Below, piece after piece: positions 8,734-17,102 of a DNA stretch of 64,000 nt. Position 1 is the first letter of the stretch. Each line of letters starts with the position of its first letter. The stretch is taken from positions 1,160,530-1,224,529 of the forward strand of contig NZ_LNBE01000003.1 in assembly GCF_001445655.1 (NCBI RefSeq). Reading direction: 5' to 3'. The position numbers were made by a program, and so were the translations under genes. Source of the stretch: Streptomyces roseifaciens (GTDB lineage Bacteria > Actinomycetota > Actinomycetes > Streptomycetales > Streptomycetaceae). The notes under the pieces are model-generated. The model worked only from the letters and a program-made list of their open reading frames with translations. It was not told the DNA's origin and made no database searches.

Positions 8734-10419
8734 GTGGACGTCCCGGTGCTCGTCGTCGGAGGAGGGCCGACGGGCCTGGCGACGGCGCTCTTCCTCGCCC
8801 GCCACGGCGTACGCTGCCTGCTCGTCGAACGGCACACCACCACCTCCGCGGTACCGCGCGCCACCCACGTCAGCCGGCGCTCCATGGAACTGTTCCGCGA
8901 GGCCGGCCTGGAGGAGGAGATCCGCCGGGCCGGGTTCGAAGTGGTGCGGGAGGACGACCCTCGGGCCCGGGACCGGCCCGCCCGCTTCCTGCCCAGGGTT
9001 GTCCTCGGCGCCGCCTCCCTCGCCGGCCTGCCCCACGCCGACGTGCTGGAGACCGGCGAGGAGGAACTGGCCGTCCCCGGCCCCTGCGCCCCCTTCTGGT
9101 GCGGCCAGGACCGCATGGAACCCCTCCTCGCCGCGGCCGCCGCCCGCAACGGCGCCGACGTGCGCTTCGGACACGAGCTCACCGGCCTGCGCACGGGCCC
9201 CGACGGCGCGCAGGCCGTCATCCGTGCCGGCGCCACCGGGCGCGCCTACACCGTAGACGCCCGGTACGTCGTCGCCGCCGACGGCGCCCGGGGCGGCATC
9301 CCCGAACGCGTCGGCATCTCCCGCGAAGGGCACGGCACCCTCGCCCACCGCGTGAGCATCCTCTTCCGCGCCGCCCCCGGCGCCTGGGACCGGACACGCC
9401 GGTTCTTCATGTGCATGATCCGCAACCCGGGGTTCGACGGCGCCGTGATGGAACTCAACACCCCGGACCACTGGTGCGCCGCCGTGGACCACGACCCGGC
9501 GCTCGCCGAGCCGGACGGCACCTACGCGGAACGGACCTGCCGCGCACTCGTCCTGGCCGCGATCGGAGACGAACACGCCGACGCGGAGATACGCACCGTC
9601 TTCCACTGGCGGGCCCGGCACCGCATCGCGGCCCGCTACCGCGCCGGACCGGTCTTCCTCATCGGGGACGCGGCACACCTCCACCCCCCGTCGGGCGGCT
9701 ACGGATCCAACGTCGGCTTCCAGGACGCGCACAACCTCGCCTGGAAACTCGCCGCCGTCATCGGAGGGTGGGCGGGCCCCGGACTCCTCGCCACCTACGA
9801 CCAGGAGCGCAGGCCCGTGGGAACCGCGACGGCACAGCAGTCCATGCTCCTCGACGGCGTACCCCCGCAGACCCTCGGCGGCGCCACCCTCTGCGAGCCC
9901 CGGACGCTGATCATGGGATACCGCTACCGCTCCACCGCCGTCCTCGGCGCCCCGCCCGGCCCGGCGTTCCCCGGCACCTTCGCCCTGCGGGCGGACCCCG
10001 GCACCCGGCTGCCGCACCTGTGGCTGCGCACCGCCGCAGGCACCGAAGTCTCCACACTGGACCTCTGCCACGGCCGCCTCACCCTCCTCGCGGCCCACCC
10101 GGCCTGGGCACGGGCGGCCGACCGCCTCGCCGACGCGGCCGGCCTTCCCGTGCGCGGCCTGCACGTGGCCCCCGCCGGCGGCGACCTCGACGACCCCTCC
10201 GCGACCTTCACCGCGGTCTGCGGGACCGGGCCCGCGGGAGCCGTACTCGTCCGGCCGGACGGCATGGTGGCCTGGCGCACGACGGGCGACGTCCCGCCCG
10301 GCCCGGAGCGGGCCCACGCGCTCCTCGCCTCCGTCGCGGAACGAATGCTGTCCCTGCCGGTACGGGACCGGGCACACATCGCGTACACCACGACTCGGCG
10401 AACCGGGAGCGACGGATGA
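8734..10419 (+). CDS. FAD-dependent aromatic/quinone monooxygenase
   Basis: 561-aa group A flavoprotein hydroxylase (PHBH/RdmE/TetX type). Seen: the N-terminal dinucleotide fold VLVVGGGPTGLATALFLARH, the DG motif in VVAADGARGGIPERVGI, and the FAD ribityl motif GDAAHLHPPSGGYGSNVGF near residues 310-328; the last 150 residues form the thioredoxin-like cap typical of polyketide hydroxylases, ending LVRPDGMVAWRTTG. The GTG at 8734 has GGGAGGAG upstream. The stop overlaps the cysC start (ATGA), tying it to the sulfate genes. It likely hydroxylates a hydroquinone-type ring of the pathway intermediate; MmcT of the mitomycin cluster was annotated as this sort of hydroxylase. The substrate is not shown by the sequence. 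Confidence 0.92.
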   Translation: MDVPVLVVGGGPTGLATALFLARHGVRCLLVERHTTTSAVPRATHVSRRSMELFREAGLEEEIRRAGFEVVREDDPRARDRPARFLPRVVLGAASLAGLPHADVLETGEEELAVPGPCAPFWCGQDRMEPLLAAAAARNGADVRFGHELTGLRTGPDGAQAVIRAGATGRAYTVDARYVVAADGARGGIPERVGISREGHGTLAHRVSILFRAAPGAWDRTRRFFMCMIRNPGFDGAVMELNTPDHWCAAVDHDPALAEPDGTYAERTCRALVLAAIGDEHADAEIRTVFHWRARHRIAARYRAGPVFLIGDAAHLHPPSGGYGSNVGFQDAHNLAWKLAAVIGGWAGPGLLATYDQERRPVGTATAQQSMLLDGVPPQTLGGATLCEPRTLIMGYRYRSTAVLGAPPGPAFPGTFALRADPGTRLPHLWLRTAAGTEVSTLDLCHGRLTLLAAHPAWARAADRLADAAGLPVRGLHVAPAGGDLDDPSATFTAVCGTGPAGAVLVRPDGMVAWRTTGDVPPGPERAHALLASVAERMLSLPVRDRAHIAYTTTRRTGSDG

Positions 10420-11000
10420 CCACCTCTCATTCCTTCTCGCACTCCTTCCACCCCTTCTGCACGTGCTGGCCGGGCGCCACCGTGTGGCTGACGGGCCTGC
10501 CGAGCGCGGGCAAGACGACCATCGCCCGGGCGCTGGCCGTACGGCTGCGCGACGCGGGGCGGCGGGTGGAGGTGCTCGACGGCGACGAGAACCGCGCGGT
10601 GCTCAACGCGGACCTGGGCTTCTCGCGCGAGGACCGGTACACCAACGTCCAGCGGGTCGGCCTGCTCGCCGAGGTGCTGGCCCGCAACGGCATCGTCGCC
10701 GTGGTGCCGGTCATCGCCCCCTACGCCGACAGCAGGGAGGCCGTGCGCAAACGCCACGAGGCCTCCGGCACCGCCTACCTGGAGGTGCACGTCGCCACCC
10801 CGCTGGAGGTGTGCGCGGCCCGCGACGTGAAGGGCCTGTACGCCCGGCAGGCGGCGGGCACGCTGACCGGCCTCACCGGCGTGGACGATCCGTACGAGGC
10901 CCCCGTCGCCCCGGACCTGCGGATCGAGGCGCAGGTGCAGACCGTCGAGGAGTCCGCGCACGCCGTGCTCCGGCTCCTGCACGCGAAGGAACTCGCATGA
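10416..11000 (+). CDS. cysC: Adenylylsulfate (APS) kinase
   Basis: 194-aa APS kinase, making PAPS from adenylylsulfate and ATP in the cytoplasm. The P-loop is GLPSAGKTT (27-35), varied from the common GLSGSGKST. Also seen: DGDENR with the conserved Asp, the FSREDRYTNVQRVG stretch, VIAPYADSREAVR, and GVDDPYEAP, the family's substrate-lid motif. The start overlaps the monooxygenase stop by four bases and the end overlaps cysD (ATGA), so it is translated in one chain with both. The Ser/His-rich first 15 residues are unusual. Its place inside the biosynthetic operon suggests PAPS is needed for the product or for sulfur supply during production. Confidence 0.96.
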   Translation: MTTSHSFSHSFHPFCTCWPGATVWLTGLPSAGKTTIARALAVRLRDAGRRVEVLDGDENRAVLNADLGFSREDRYTNVQRVGLLAEVLARNGIVAVVPVIAPYADSREAVRKRHEASGTAYLEVHVATPLEVCAARDVKGLYARQAAGTLTGLTGVDDPYEAPVAPDLRIEAQVQTVEESAHAVLRLLHAKELA

Positions 11001-11917
11001 ATGCGCATGTCTCTGCCGACCCATATGTCTTGTCGCATCTGGAGGTGCTGGAGTCGGAGGCGGTGCACGTCTTCCGTGAGGTGGCGGGGGAGTTCGAGCG
11101 GCCGGTGCTGCTGTTCTCCGGCGGCAAGGACTCCATCGTGATGCTGCATCTGGCGCTGAAGGCGTTCGCGCCCGCGATGCCTCCGTTCGGTCTGCTGCAT
11201 GTGGATACCGGCCATAACTTTCCTGAGGTGATGGCGTACCGGGACCGGGTGGTGGCCGGGCTGGGCTTGCGCCTGCACGTCGCCTCCGTTCAGGAGGCGA
11301 TCGATGCGGGGCGGGTGCGGGAGCGGCCGGACGGGACGCGTAATCCTTTGCAGACCGTGCCGTTGCTGGAGGCGATCGGGGCGCATCGGTTTGATGCGGT
11401 CTTCGGTGGTGGGCGGCGGGATGAGGAGAAGGCGCGGGCCAAGGAGCGGGTGTTCTCGCTGCGGGACGAGTTCGGCGGCTGGGATCCGCGCCGGCAGCGC
11501 CCGGAGTTGTGGCAGCTGTACAACGGACGTCACGCCCCGGGCGAGCATGTACGGGTCTTTCCGTTGTCGAATTTCACTGAGCTGGATGTGTGGCAGTACA
11601 TCGCGCGGGAGAAGATCGAGCTGCCCTCGATCTACTTCGCGCACGAGCGGGAGGTTTTCGCCCGGGACGGGATGTGGCTGGCTCCCGGCGGCTGGGGCGG
11701 CCCGCGCGAGGGGGAGAGCGTGGTGCGGCGGCAGGTGCGTTACCGCACGGTCGGTGACATGTCCTGCACCGGCGCCGTCGACTCCACCGCGGCCACCGTC
11801 GCCGAGGTCATTGCCGAGATCACCGCCTCCCGTCTGACCGAGCGCGGCGCGAGCAGGGCCGACGACAGGCTCTCCGAAGCTGCCATGGAAGACCGTAAGC
11901 GCGAGGGGTACTTCTGA
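10997..11917 (+). CDS. cysD: Sulfate adenylyltransferase subunit 2
   Basis: 306-aa small catalytic subunit of ATP sulfurylase, forming adenylylsulfate from sulfate and ATP, driven by GTP hydrolysis in CysN. It is an N-type ATP pyrophosphatase with PP-loop SGGKDS at 41-46. Other family landmarks: HVDTGHNFPEV, FGGGRRDEEKARAKER, FPLSNFTELDVWQYI and the GDMSCTGAVDS region. The length is normal. The ATG at 10997 overlaps the cysC stop. From about 11300 the codons use noticeably more T-ending forms than the flanking genes, a hint that the cysDN pair had a different history from the tailoring genes. It ends two bases before cysN. Confidence 0.97.
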   Translation: MNAHVSADPYVLSHLEVLESEAVHVFREVAGEFERPVLLFSGGKDSIVMLHLALKAFAPAMPPFGLLHVDTGHNFPEVMAYRDRVVAGLGLRLHVASVQEAIDAGRVRERPDGTRNPLQTVPLLEAIGAHRFDAVFGGGRRDEEKARAKERVFSLRDEFGGWDPRRQRPELWQLYNGRHAPGEHVRVFPLSNFTELDVWQYIAREKIELPSIYFAHEREVFARDGMWLAPGGWGGPREGESVVRRQVRYRTVGDMSCTGAVDSTAATVAEVIAEITASRLTERGASRADDRLSEAAMEDRKREGYF

Positions 11918-11919
11918 CC

Positions 11920-13188
11920 GTGACCACGTCTGTGACCGATACGGCGACGTCGCTGCTGCGGTTCGCCACCGCCGGCTCCGTCGATGACGGCAAATCCACC
12001 CTCGTCGGCCGCCTCCTGCACGACTCCAAATCCGTCCTGACCGACCAGCTCGAAGCCGTAGCCCACGCCTCCCGCGACCGCGGCACCGGCGCCCCCGACC
12101 TGGCCCTGCTGACCGACGGACTGCGCGCCGAGCGCGAGCAGGGCATCACCATCGACGTCGCCTACCGCTACTTCGCCACGCCCCGGCGCCGTTTCATCCT
12201 CGCCGACACCCCCGGCCACGTGCAGTACACCCGCAACATGGTCACCGGCGCTTCCACCGCCCGAACCGCCGTCGTCCTCGTCGACGCCCGCAACGGCGTG
12301 GTGGAGCAGACCCGCCGGCATCTCGCCGTAGCAGCGCTCCTGCGTGTCCCGTACGTCCTGCTGGCGGTCAACAAGATGGACCTCGTGGGTTACACGGAGG
12401 CCGTCTTCGCCGCCATGGCCGCCGAGTTCACCGCCTACGCGCGCGAGCTCGGTGTCTGCCAGGTGACGGCCGTCCCCGTCTCCGCGCTCGCCGGCGACAA
12501 CGTCGTCACCCCCTCCGCGCACATGGACTGGTACGGCGGCCCCACCGTCCTGGAGTACCTGGAGACGGTGCCGGTCGTCACCGACCCGGCCGCCGAACCC
12601 GCACGCTTCCCCGTCCAGTACACGATCAGGCCGCAGACCACCACCCACCCCGACTACCGCGGCTACGCCGGCCGGATCGCTTCCGGCGTCCTGCGCGTCG
12701 GCGAGCCCGTCACCGTCCTGCCCTCGGGGCGCACTAGCACGATCGCCGCCATCGACGCACTCGGCCACAGCGCCGACATCGCCTGGGCGCCCCAGTCCAT
12801 CATCCTCCACCTCGCTGATGACCTCGACGTCTCCCGCGGCGACCTCATCACCCCCACCACCGACACGCCCCACCTCACCCAAGACGTCGAGGCCACCGTC
12901 TGCCACCTCGCCGACCGGCCGCTCCTCCCCGGCGCCCGCGTCCTGCTCAAACACACCACCCGCACCGTCCGCGCCTTCGTCAAGGACATCTCCTCCCGCC
13001 TCACCCTCGAAGACCTCTCCCAGCACCCCAAGCCCGGCCGCCTCAACGCCAACGACATCGGCCGCGTCACGCTGCGCACCGCCGAGCCGCTCGCCCTCGA
13101 CCCCTACGCCACCTCCCGCCACACCGGCTCCTTCCTCCTCATCGACCCCACCGACGGCACCACCCTGGCGGGCGGAGTGGCGGAGTGA
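11920..13188 (+). CDS. cysN: Sulfate adenylyltransferase subunit 1 (GTPase)
   Basis: 422-aa GTPase subunit of ATP sulfurylase, related to EF-Tu. Seen: G1 loop GSVDDGKST at 19-27, switch region EREQGITIDVAYRYF, G3 DTPGH, G4 NKMD, and the two beta-barrel domains after residue 225. It has no C-terminal APS kinase domain, so it is the split form matching the separate cysC upstream. The GTG at 11920 lies two bases after the cysD stop. It is the last gene of the rightward tailoring/sulfate block; a 152-bp gap with palindromes follows before the exporter gene. Confidence 0.96.
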   Translation: MTTSVTDTATSLLRFATAGSVDDGKSTLVGRLLHDSKSVLTDQLEAVAHASRDRGTGAPDLALLTDGLRAEREQGITIDVAYRYFATPRRRFILADTPGHVQYTRNMVTGASTARTAVVLVDARNGVVEQTRRHLAVAALLRVPYVLLAVNKMDLVGYTEAVFAAMAAEFTAYARELGVCQVTAVPVSALAGDNVVTPSAHMDWYGGPTVLEYLETVPVVTDPAAEPARFPVQYTIRPQTTTHPDYRGYAGRIASGVLRVGEPVTVLPSGRTSTIAAIDALGHSADIAWAPQSIILHLADDLDVSRGDLITPTTDTPHLTQDVEATVCHLADRPLLPGARVLLKHTTRTVRAFVKDISSRLTLEDLSQHPKPGRLNANDIGRVTLRTAEPLALDPYATSRHTGSFLLIDPTDGTTLAGGVAE

Positions 13189-13276
13189 TGGACACTCGTC
13201 GAACCTCGTAGCGAATCCCGTGGCGACTCCTGTAGAGACGCTCCGAACGCCCTTTCCGGAAGGCCTAGTTCTGAAG

Positions 13277-13304
13277 GATGAGCTCATCGGTCCGGTGGTC
13301 CGAT
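13277..13304. promoter_or_regulatory. Overlapping palindromes upstream of exporter gene
   Basis: A perfect 12-bp palindrome GATGAGCTCATC (13277-13288) runs into a 19-bp imperfect one, ATCGGtCCggtGGtCCGAT (13286-13304), in the gap before the MFS gene. The size and symmetry suit a MarR dimer site, and a marR gene is the second gene of the operon downstream. An AGGAGG lies at 13323-13328, nine bases or so before the ATG. Confidence 0.5.
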
Positions 13305-13340
13305 TGAGTAGTCGGCGCACACTGAGGAGGATGGCGTCCC

Positions 13341-14786
13341 ATGTCACACTTAACTTCCGGGCTGGACTCCCCCCGGACCGGGCGACGCAGTGCAGGGCCG
13401 GCATGGGTGGCCGTACTGGCCGCGTGCGTAGGGCAGTTCGTCGTCATCCTCGACGTGTCGGTGATCAACGTCGCCCTGCCGTCCATCCGTTCGGGCCTCG
13501 GCATCGGTGAAGCGAGCTTGCAGTGGGTGGTCAACGCCTACGTCATCACCTTCGCCGGGTTCCTGCTGCTGGGCGGCCGGTTCTCCGATCTCTTCGGCCG
13601 CAAGAAGGTGTTCCTCCTCGGGCTGGGGGTGTTCACGGCGGCGAGCCTGCTGGGCGGCCTCGCCCAGTCACCGTGGATGCTCATCGTGGCCCGCGCCCTC
13701 CAGGGCATCGGGGCCGCCGTGCTGTCGCCCGCCACCCTGACCATCCTCACGACGACGTTCCCCGAGGGGAGCGGTCGTGTCCGGGCCGTCGCCGCGTGGA
13801 CGGCGGTGGGCACGGGAGGCGGCGCGGCCGGCGGCCTCATCGGCGGCCTGCTCACCGACTACCTGTCCTGGCGCTGGGTCCTGCTCATCAACGTCCCGCT
13901 GGGCCTCGTCGTGATCGTGGCGTCGGCGGTGTGGCTCGCGGAGAACAGGAGCGGTGACGCCGCGGCGCGCCGGCTGGACCTGCCCGGAGCGGTGCTGGCG
14001 ACGCTGGGCGTGGGAAGCCTGGCCTTCGGCATCTCGCAGAGCGAGACGCACGGCTGGAGTTCGGCGCGGTCGTTCGTGCCCCTGCTCGCCGGTGTCGTCG
14101 CGCTCCTGGCCTTTATCGCCGTGGAGCGCCGGGCGCGCGAGCCGCTGACGCCCCTCGGCATCTTCCGCGTACGGACGGTGTCCGTGGCCAACGTCATCAC
14201 CGTGATCAGCGGCATGGCCTTCTACGCGATGTGGTACTTCCTCTCGCTCTACATGCAGAACGTCCTGGGCTACTCGGCCGTCGAGACCGGCCTCGCCCTG
14301 CTGCCGCACACCGCCTCCATCATCCTCTCCGCCCAGTTCGCGCCCCGGATCATGCGCCTGGTCGAGGGGCGCGTCCTGCTCGCGCTCGCCGGCCTGCTGA
14401 CGGCGGCGGGATTCTTCTGGCAGTCCGTCATGGGGGCCGACGGCACGTTCCTGGGCACCCTGCTGGGGCCCGGCATCGCCTTCTCCTTCGGCGCGGGCCT
14501 GATGATGACGCTGCTGGCGGTCTTCGCCACCTCCGGCGTCGGCCCGTCCGAGTCGGGGCTCGTGGCGGGGCTCGCCAACACCTCGCGCACCATGGGCGGC
14601 GCGCTGGGGCTGTCCGTCCTCGCCTCGGTCGCGGCGAGCCGCACGGCCGGTGCGGGGGGCGGCGCCGAGGCGCTGGCCGAGGGGTACGGGCGCGCTTTCC
14701 TCGTGTCCGGGGTGATCATCGTGGTGAGCATGCTCGCCATCGTGTTCCTGCCCAAGTCCCGGCAGACCTCCCAGGAGGTCTCGTGA
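13341..14786 (+). CDS. DHA2-family MFS drug exporter, Mct-like
   Basis: 481-aa proton-driven exporter of the EmrB/QacA 14-helix group. Seen: motif GGRFSDLFGRKKVF between helices 2 and 3 and LDVSVINVALPSI in helix 1, typical of the family, with long hydrophobic segments throughout. S. lavendulae Mct, the mitomycin translocase, has the same family and size (about 480 aa), so product export with Mrd delivering the drug is a good model. The ATG at 13341 has GAGGAGG upstream. The stop overlaps the marR start (GTGA). The paired palindromes at 13277-13304 suggest local MarR control. Substrate assignment rests on context. Confidence 0.93.
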   Translation: MSHLTSGLDSPRTGRRSAGPAWVAVLAACVGQFVVILDVSVINVALPSIRSGLGIGEASLQWVVNAYVITFAGFLLLGGRFSDLFGRKKVFLLGLGVFTAASLLGGLAQSPWMLIVARALQGIGAAVLSPATLTILTTTFPEGSGRVRAVAAWTAVGTGGGAAGGLIGGLLTDYLSWRWVLLINVPLGLVVIVASAVWLAENRSGDAAARRLDLPGAVLATLGVGSLAFGISQSETHGWSSARSFVPLLAGVVALLAFIAVERRAREPLTPLGIFRVRTVSVANVITVISGMAFYAMWYFLSLYMQNVLGYSAVETGLALLPHTASIILSAQFAPRIMRLVEGRVLLALAGLLTAAGFFWQSVMGADGTFLGTLLGPGIAFSFGAGLMMTLLAVFATSGVGPSESGLVAGLANTSRTMGGALGLSVLASVAASRTAGAGGGAEALAEGYGRAFLVSGVIIVVSMLAIVFLPKSRQTSQEVS

Positions 14787-15280
14787 GCCCTGACGCGCCG
14801 CCCGTGCCGGGCCCGCTCACCGGCGAGCAGGAGCACACCTGGCGGAACTTCGTGCACGCCACCCGGCTGGTGGAGGACTACCTGGACCGCTGCCTGCAAC
14901 GGCAGGCGGGCGTCCCCCACCTCTACTACGGGCTGCTCTTCCTGCTCTCCGAGGCCCCGCGCCGGCGGATGCGCATGACCGAGCTGGCACGCCGCGCCAA
15001 GATCACCCGGCCGCGGCTGTCGCACGCCGTCGCCCGCCTGGAGAAGCTCGGCTGGGCGCGCCGCGAGGCCTGCCCGGGCGACCGGCGGGGCCAGGAGGCC
15101 GTCCTGACGGACAGCGGCCGGGAGATGGTCGCGCGGGCGACTCCCGGCCATGCCGCCGCCGTGCGCACGGCGGTCTTCGACAGTCTGACCCCGGAGCAGG
15201 CGGGCCAGCTGAACAGCATCTGCCGGGCCATCGAGGCGGGGCTGGACCGCGAGGGGGCCGACCTGCCCTGGCTGCGCTGA
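14783..15280 (+). CDS. MarR-family transcriptional regulator
   Basis: 165-aa winged-helix regulator. Seen: recognition-helix region MTELARRAKITRPRLSHAVARLEKLGW, then the wing CPGDRRGQEAVLTDSGREM, both typical of MarR; the N-terminal helices form the dimer interface. The GTG at 14783 overlaps the exporter stop and has AGGAGG seven bases upstream. A regulator in one transcript with an exporter usually represses it until the drug or an intermediate binds. The palindromes before the exporter gene are the candidate site. Confidence 0.93.
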   Translation: MSPDAPPVPGPLTGEQEHTWRNFVHATRLVEDYLDRCLQRQAGVPHLYYGLLFLLSEAPRRRMRMTELARRAKITRPRLSHAVARLEKLGWARREACPGDRRGQEAVLTDSGREMVARATPGHAAAVRTAVFDSLTPEQAGQLNSICRAIEAGLDREGADLPWLR

Positions 15281-15332
15281 GGGATACGGGACCGGCCGGC
15301 GTCCTGCCGGCCGGGGGAGGAGGGCGAGCAGG

Positions 15333-16184
15333 ATGAGTGATTCCGCACCGGGGCCCGCCCCGGGCGCAGGCGGCCCGGAGATCTCGGGGACGACACGGCT
15401 GTTCGCGGTCATCGGGGACCCCGTGGCACAAGTGCGGGCCCCGGGACTCCTCAACCCCCTCTTCCGGCGGCTCGGCAGCGACGCCGTCCTCGTCCCGGTC
15501 CACGTCCGCCCGGAGGGCCTCGCCGAGGTCCTCCGGGGGCTCCAGCGGACCGTGAACCTGGACGGCCTGCTGATCACCGTCCCGCACAAGGCGGCCTGCC
15601 TGCGGTTCGCCGACGACGTCAGCCCCGCCGCCGCGCTGAGCGCCTCCACCAACGCGATGCGCAAGGACGCCGACGGGCGCTGGCTTGCGGAGAACTTCGA
15701 CGGGGAAGGCTTCGTCCGGGGCCTGCGCGCGGCGGGGTACGACCCGCGCGGGGCGCGCGTCGCCCAGGCGGGAGCGGGCGGCGCGGGCAGCGCCATCGCC
15801 GTGGCGCTGCTCGGGGCCGGGGCCCATGTCGCCGTCTGGGACCGGGACCCGGCCCGCGCGGACGGCCTCGCCGCCCGGCTCGCCGCACGGTGGCCCGGCC
15901 GGATCACCGCCACGAAGGGCTTCATGGCCGCCGACATCGCGGTCAACGCCACCCCGATGGGGCTGCGGCCGGACGACCCGCTGCCGTTCGACCCGGCAGG
16001 CCTCGCGCGCGGCACGGTCGTCGCCGACATCATCATGAAGCCGCGCCGCACGGCTCTCCTCCGCGCCGCCGAGGAGTGCGGCCTTCCCGTGCACTACGGC
16101 GAGCCGATGCTGACCGAGCAACTCCCTCTCTACCGCGAGTTCTTCCGGATCGGCGCCCCCGGCGACCCCACGGGCGCGTCATGA
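15333..16184 (+). CDS. Shikimate-dehydrogenase-like (aminoquinate/aminoshikimate) dehydrogenase
   Basis: 283-aa AroE-family NAD(P)-dependent dehydrogenase. Seen: catalytic Lys86 in LITVPHK, the nucleotide-binding loop QAGAGGAGSAIA, and NATPMGL. The shikimate-binding serines of AroE (usually HSLSP) are replaced: the loop reads GDPVAQVRAP. Such changes mark family members acting on other substrates, and RifI (rifamycin) and MitT (mitomycin) are cluster-encoded AroE homologues of aminoshikimate metabolism. The ATG at 15333 has GGAGGAGGGCGAGCAGG upstream. Its stop overlaps the sugar kinase start, so the two are coupled. Together they point to the kanosamine/AHBA pathway. An ordinary quinate/shikimate dehydrogenase is the alternative. 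Confidence 0.87.
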   Translation: MSDSAPGPAPGAGGPEISGTTRLFAVIGDPVAQVRAPGLLNPLFRRLGSDAVLVPVHVRPEGLAEVLRGLQRTVNLDGLLITVPHKAACLRFADDVSPAAALSASTNAMRKDADGRWLAENFDGEGFVRGLRAAGYDPRGARVAQAGAGGAGSAIAVALLGAGAHVAVWDRDPARADGLAARLAARWPGRITATKGFMAADIAVNATPMGLRPDDPLPFDPAGLARGTVVADIIMKPRRTALLRAAEECGLPVHYGEPMLTEQLPLYREFFRIGAPGDPTGAS

Positions 16185-17092
16185 GCGTCCTGGGTATCGA
16201 TCTGGGGGGCACCAAGGTGGCGATCCGGCTGGAGCCCGGTGCCGGAGCGGAGGCCGCCCAGAGCGTGTTCCGGTGGCCCGCGGTCGGCGGCCCGGCCGCC
16301 GACCTGACCGCCCTCGCTGCCGCCGTGGAGGCGCTGCGCCGCGCACCGGCGGATGATTCGGTGACCGCCGTGGGCGTCGCCGTACCCGCGACCCTGGATG
16401 CCTCCGGCCGCGTACGGGGCTGGCCGAGCCGGCCCTCGTGGCGGGGCCTCGATCTCGTGCGGGCACTGACGGGCCTGTGGCCGGAGGCCGAGGTGCGCCT
16501 GGGGGACGACGGCGACCTCGCCGCGCTGGCCGAAGCCGGAGCGGCCGGCTGCCCGGACCTCGTCCACCTCGGCGTCGGAACGGGCATCGGCGGCGGCATC
16601 GTGCTCGGCGGCGTCATCCGCCCCGGCACGGAGCGAGGCTCCTGCGAGGTCGGACATATGATTGTCGACCGGGCGGGGGAGCGCTGCGACTGCGGCCGGC
16701 ACGGCTGTGTGCAGTCCGTTGCCTCGGGGCGGGCGGTCCTCCGGCGCGCCGCCCGGCGCCGCGGCCACGACGTCGGGTTCGACGCGCTGCGGGAGGCCTG
16801 GCAGAGCGCGGAGCCGTGGGCCCTGGAGACGGTCGGGGAGAGCGCCGCCGCCCTCGCCGCCGCCGTCGTGAGCCTGTGCGAACTCGTGCATCCCCGGCTC
16901 GTCACGATCGGCGGCGGCTTCGCCGCGGGCCTGCCGGGCTACGTGGAGGAGGTCGCCCACCGGGTCCGGCAGCTCGAACGACCGGAAGGCCCGGAGATCC
17001 ACCTCCGCCCCGCCGCGCTCGGCGCACTGTCGTCCCTGGACGGCGCGGTGCTGCTGGCCCGCGGACCAGCTCCGTCCGCGCGCTGCGGGTGA
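16181..17092 (+). CDS. ROK-family sugar kinase, kanosamine-kinase-like
   Basis: 303-aa ROK kinase. Seen: N-terminal phosphate loop GIDLGGTKVAI, catalytic Asp in LGDDGDLAALAEA, GVGTGIGGGIV, then EVGH and the zinc-site cysteines in CDCGRHGC. The family's Glu after the zinc motif (GCxE) is Gln here (GCVQ). AHBA clusters encode a ROK kinase of this type: RifN phosphorylates kanosamine and MitS is its mitomycin counterpart. The ATG overlaps the dehydrogenase stop, and it is the last cluster gene on this side, converging with unrelated genes. Ordinary glucokinase function is possible but less likely next to the AroE-like gene. Confidence 0.88.
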   Translation: MSVLGIDLGGTKVAIRLEPGAGAEAAQSVFRWPAVGGPAADLTALAAAVEALRRAPADDSVTAVGVAVPATLDASGRVRGWPSRPSWRGLDLVRALTGLWPEAEVRLGDDGDLAALAEAGAAGCPDLVHLGVGTGIGGGIVLGGVIRPGTERGSCEVGHMIVDRAGERCDCGRHGCVQSVASGRAVLRRAARRRGHDVGFDALREAWQSAEPWALETVGESAAALAAAVVSLCELVHPRLVTIGGGFAAGLPGYVEEVAHRVRQLERPEGPEIHLRPAALGALSSLDGAVLLARGPAPSARCG

Positions 17093-17102
17093 CTTTGAAC
17101 GA

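Noticed and set aside
5775..9236. A 1153-codon open frame on the minus strand
   Set aside because: It lies antisense to the methyltransferase, carbamoyltransferase and monooxygenase genes, is Gly/Ala/Val-biased and has no domain; long antisense frames are common at this G+C.
1..17092. Modular polyketide or peptide synthetase genes
   Set aside because: None present; the cluster evidence rests on tailoring, resistance and precursor genes only.
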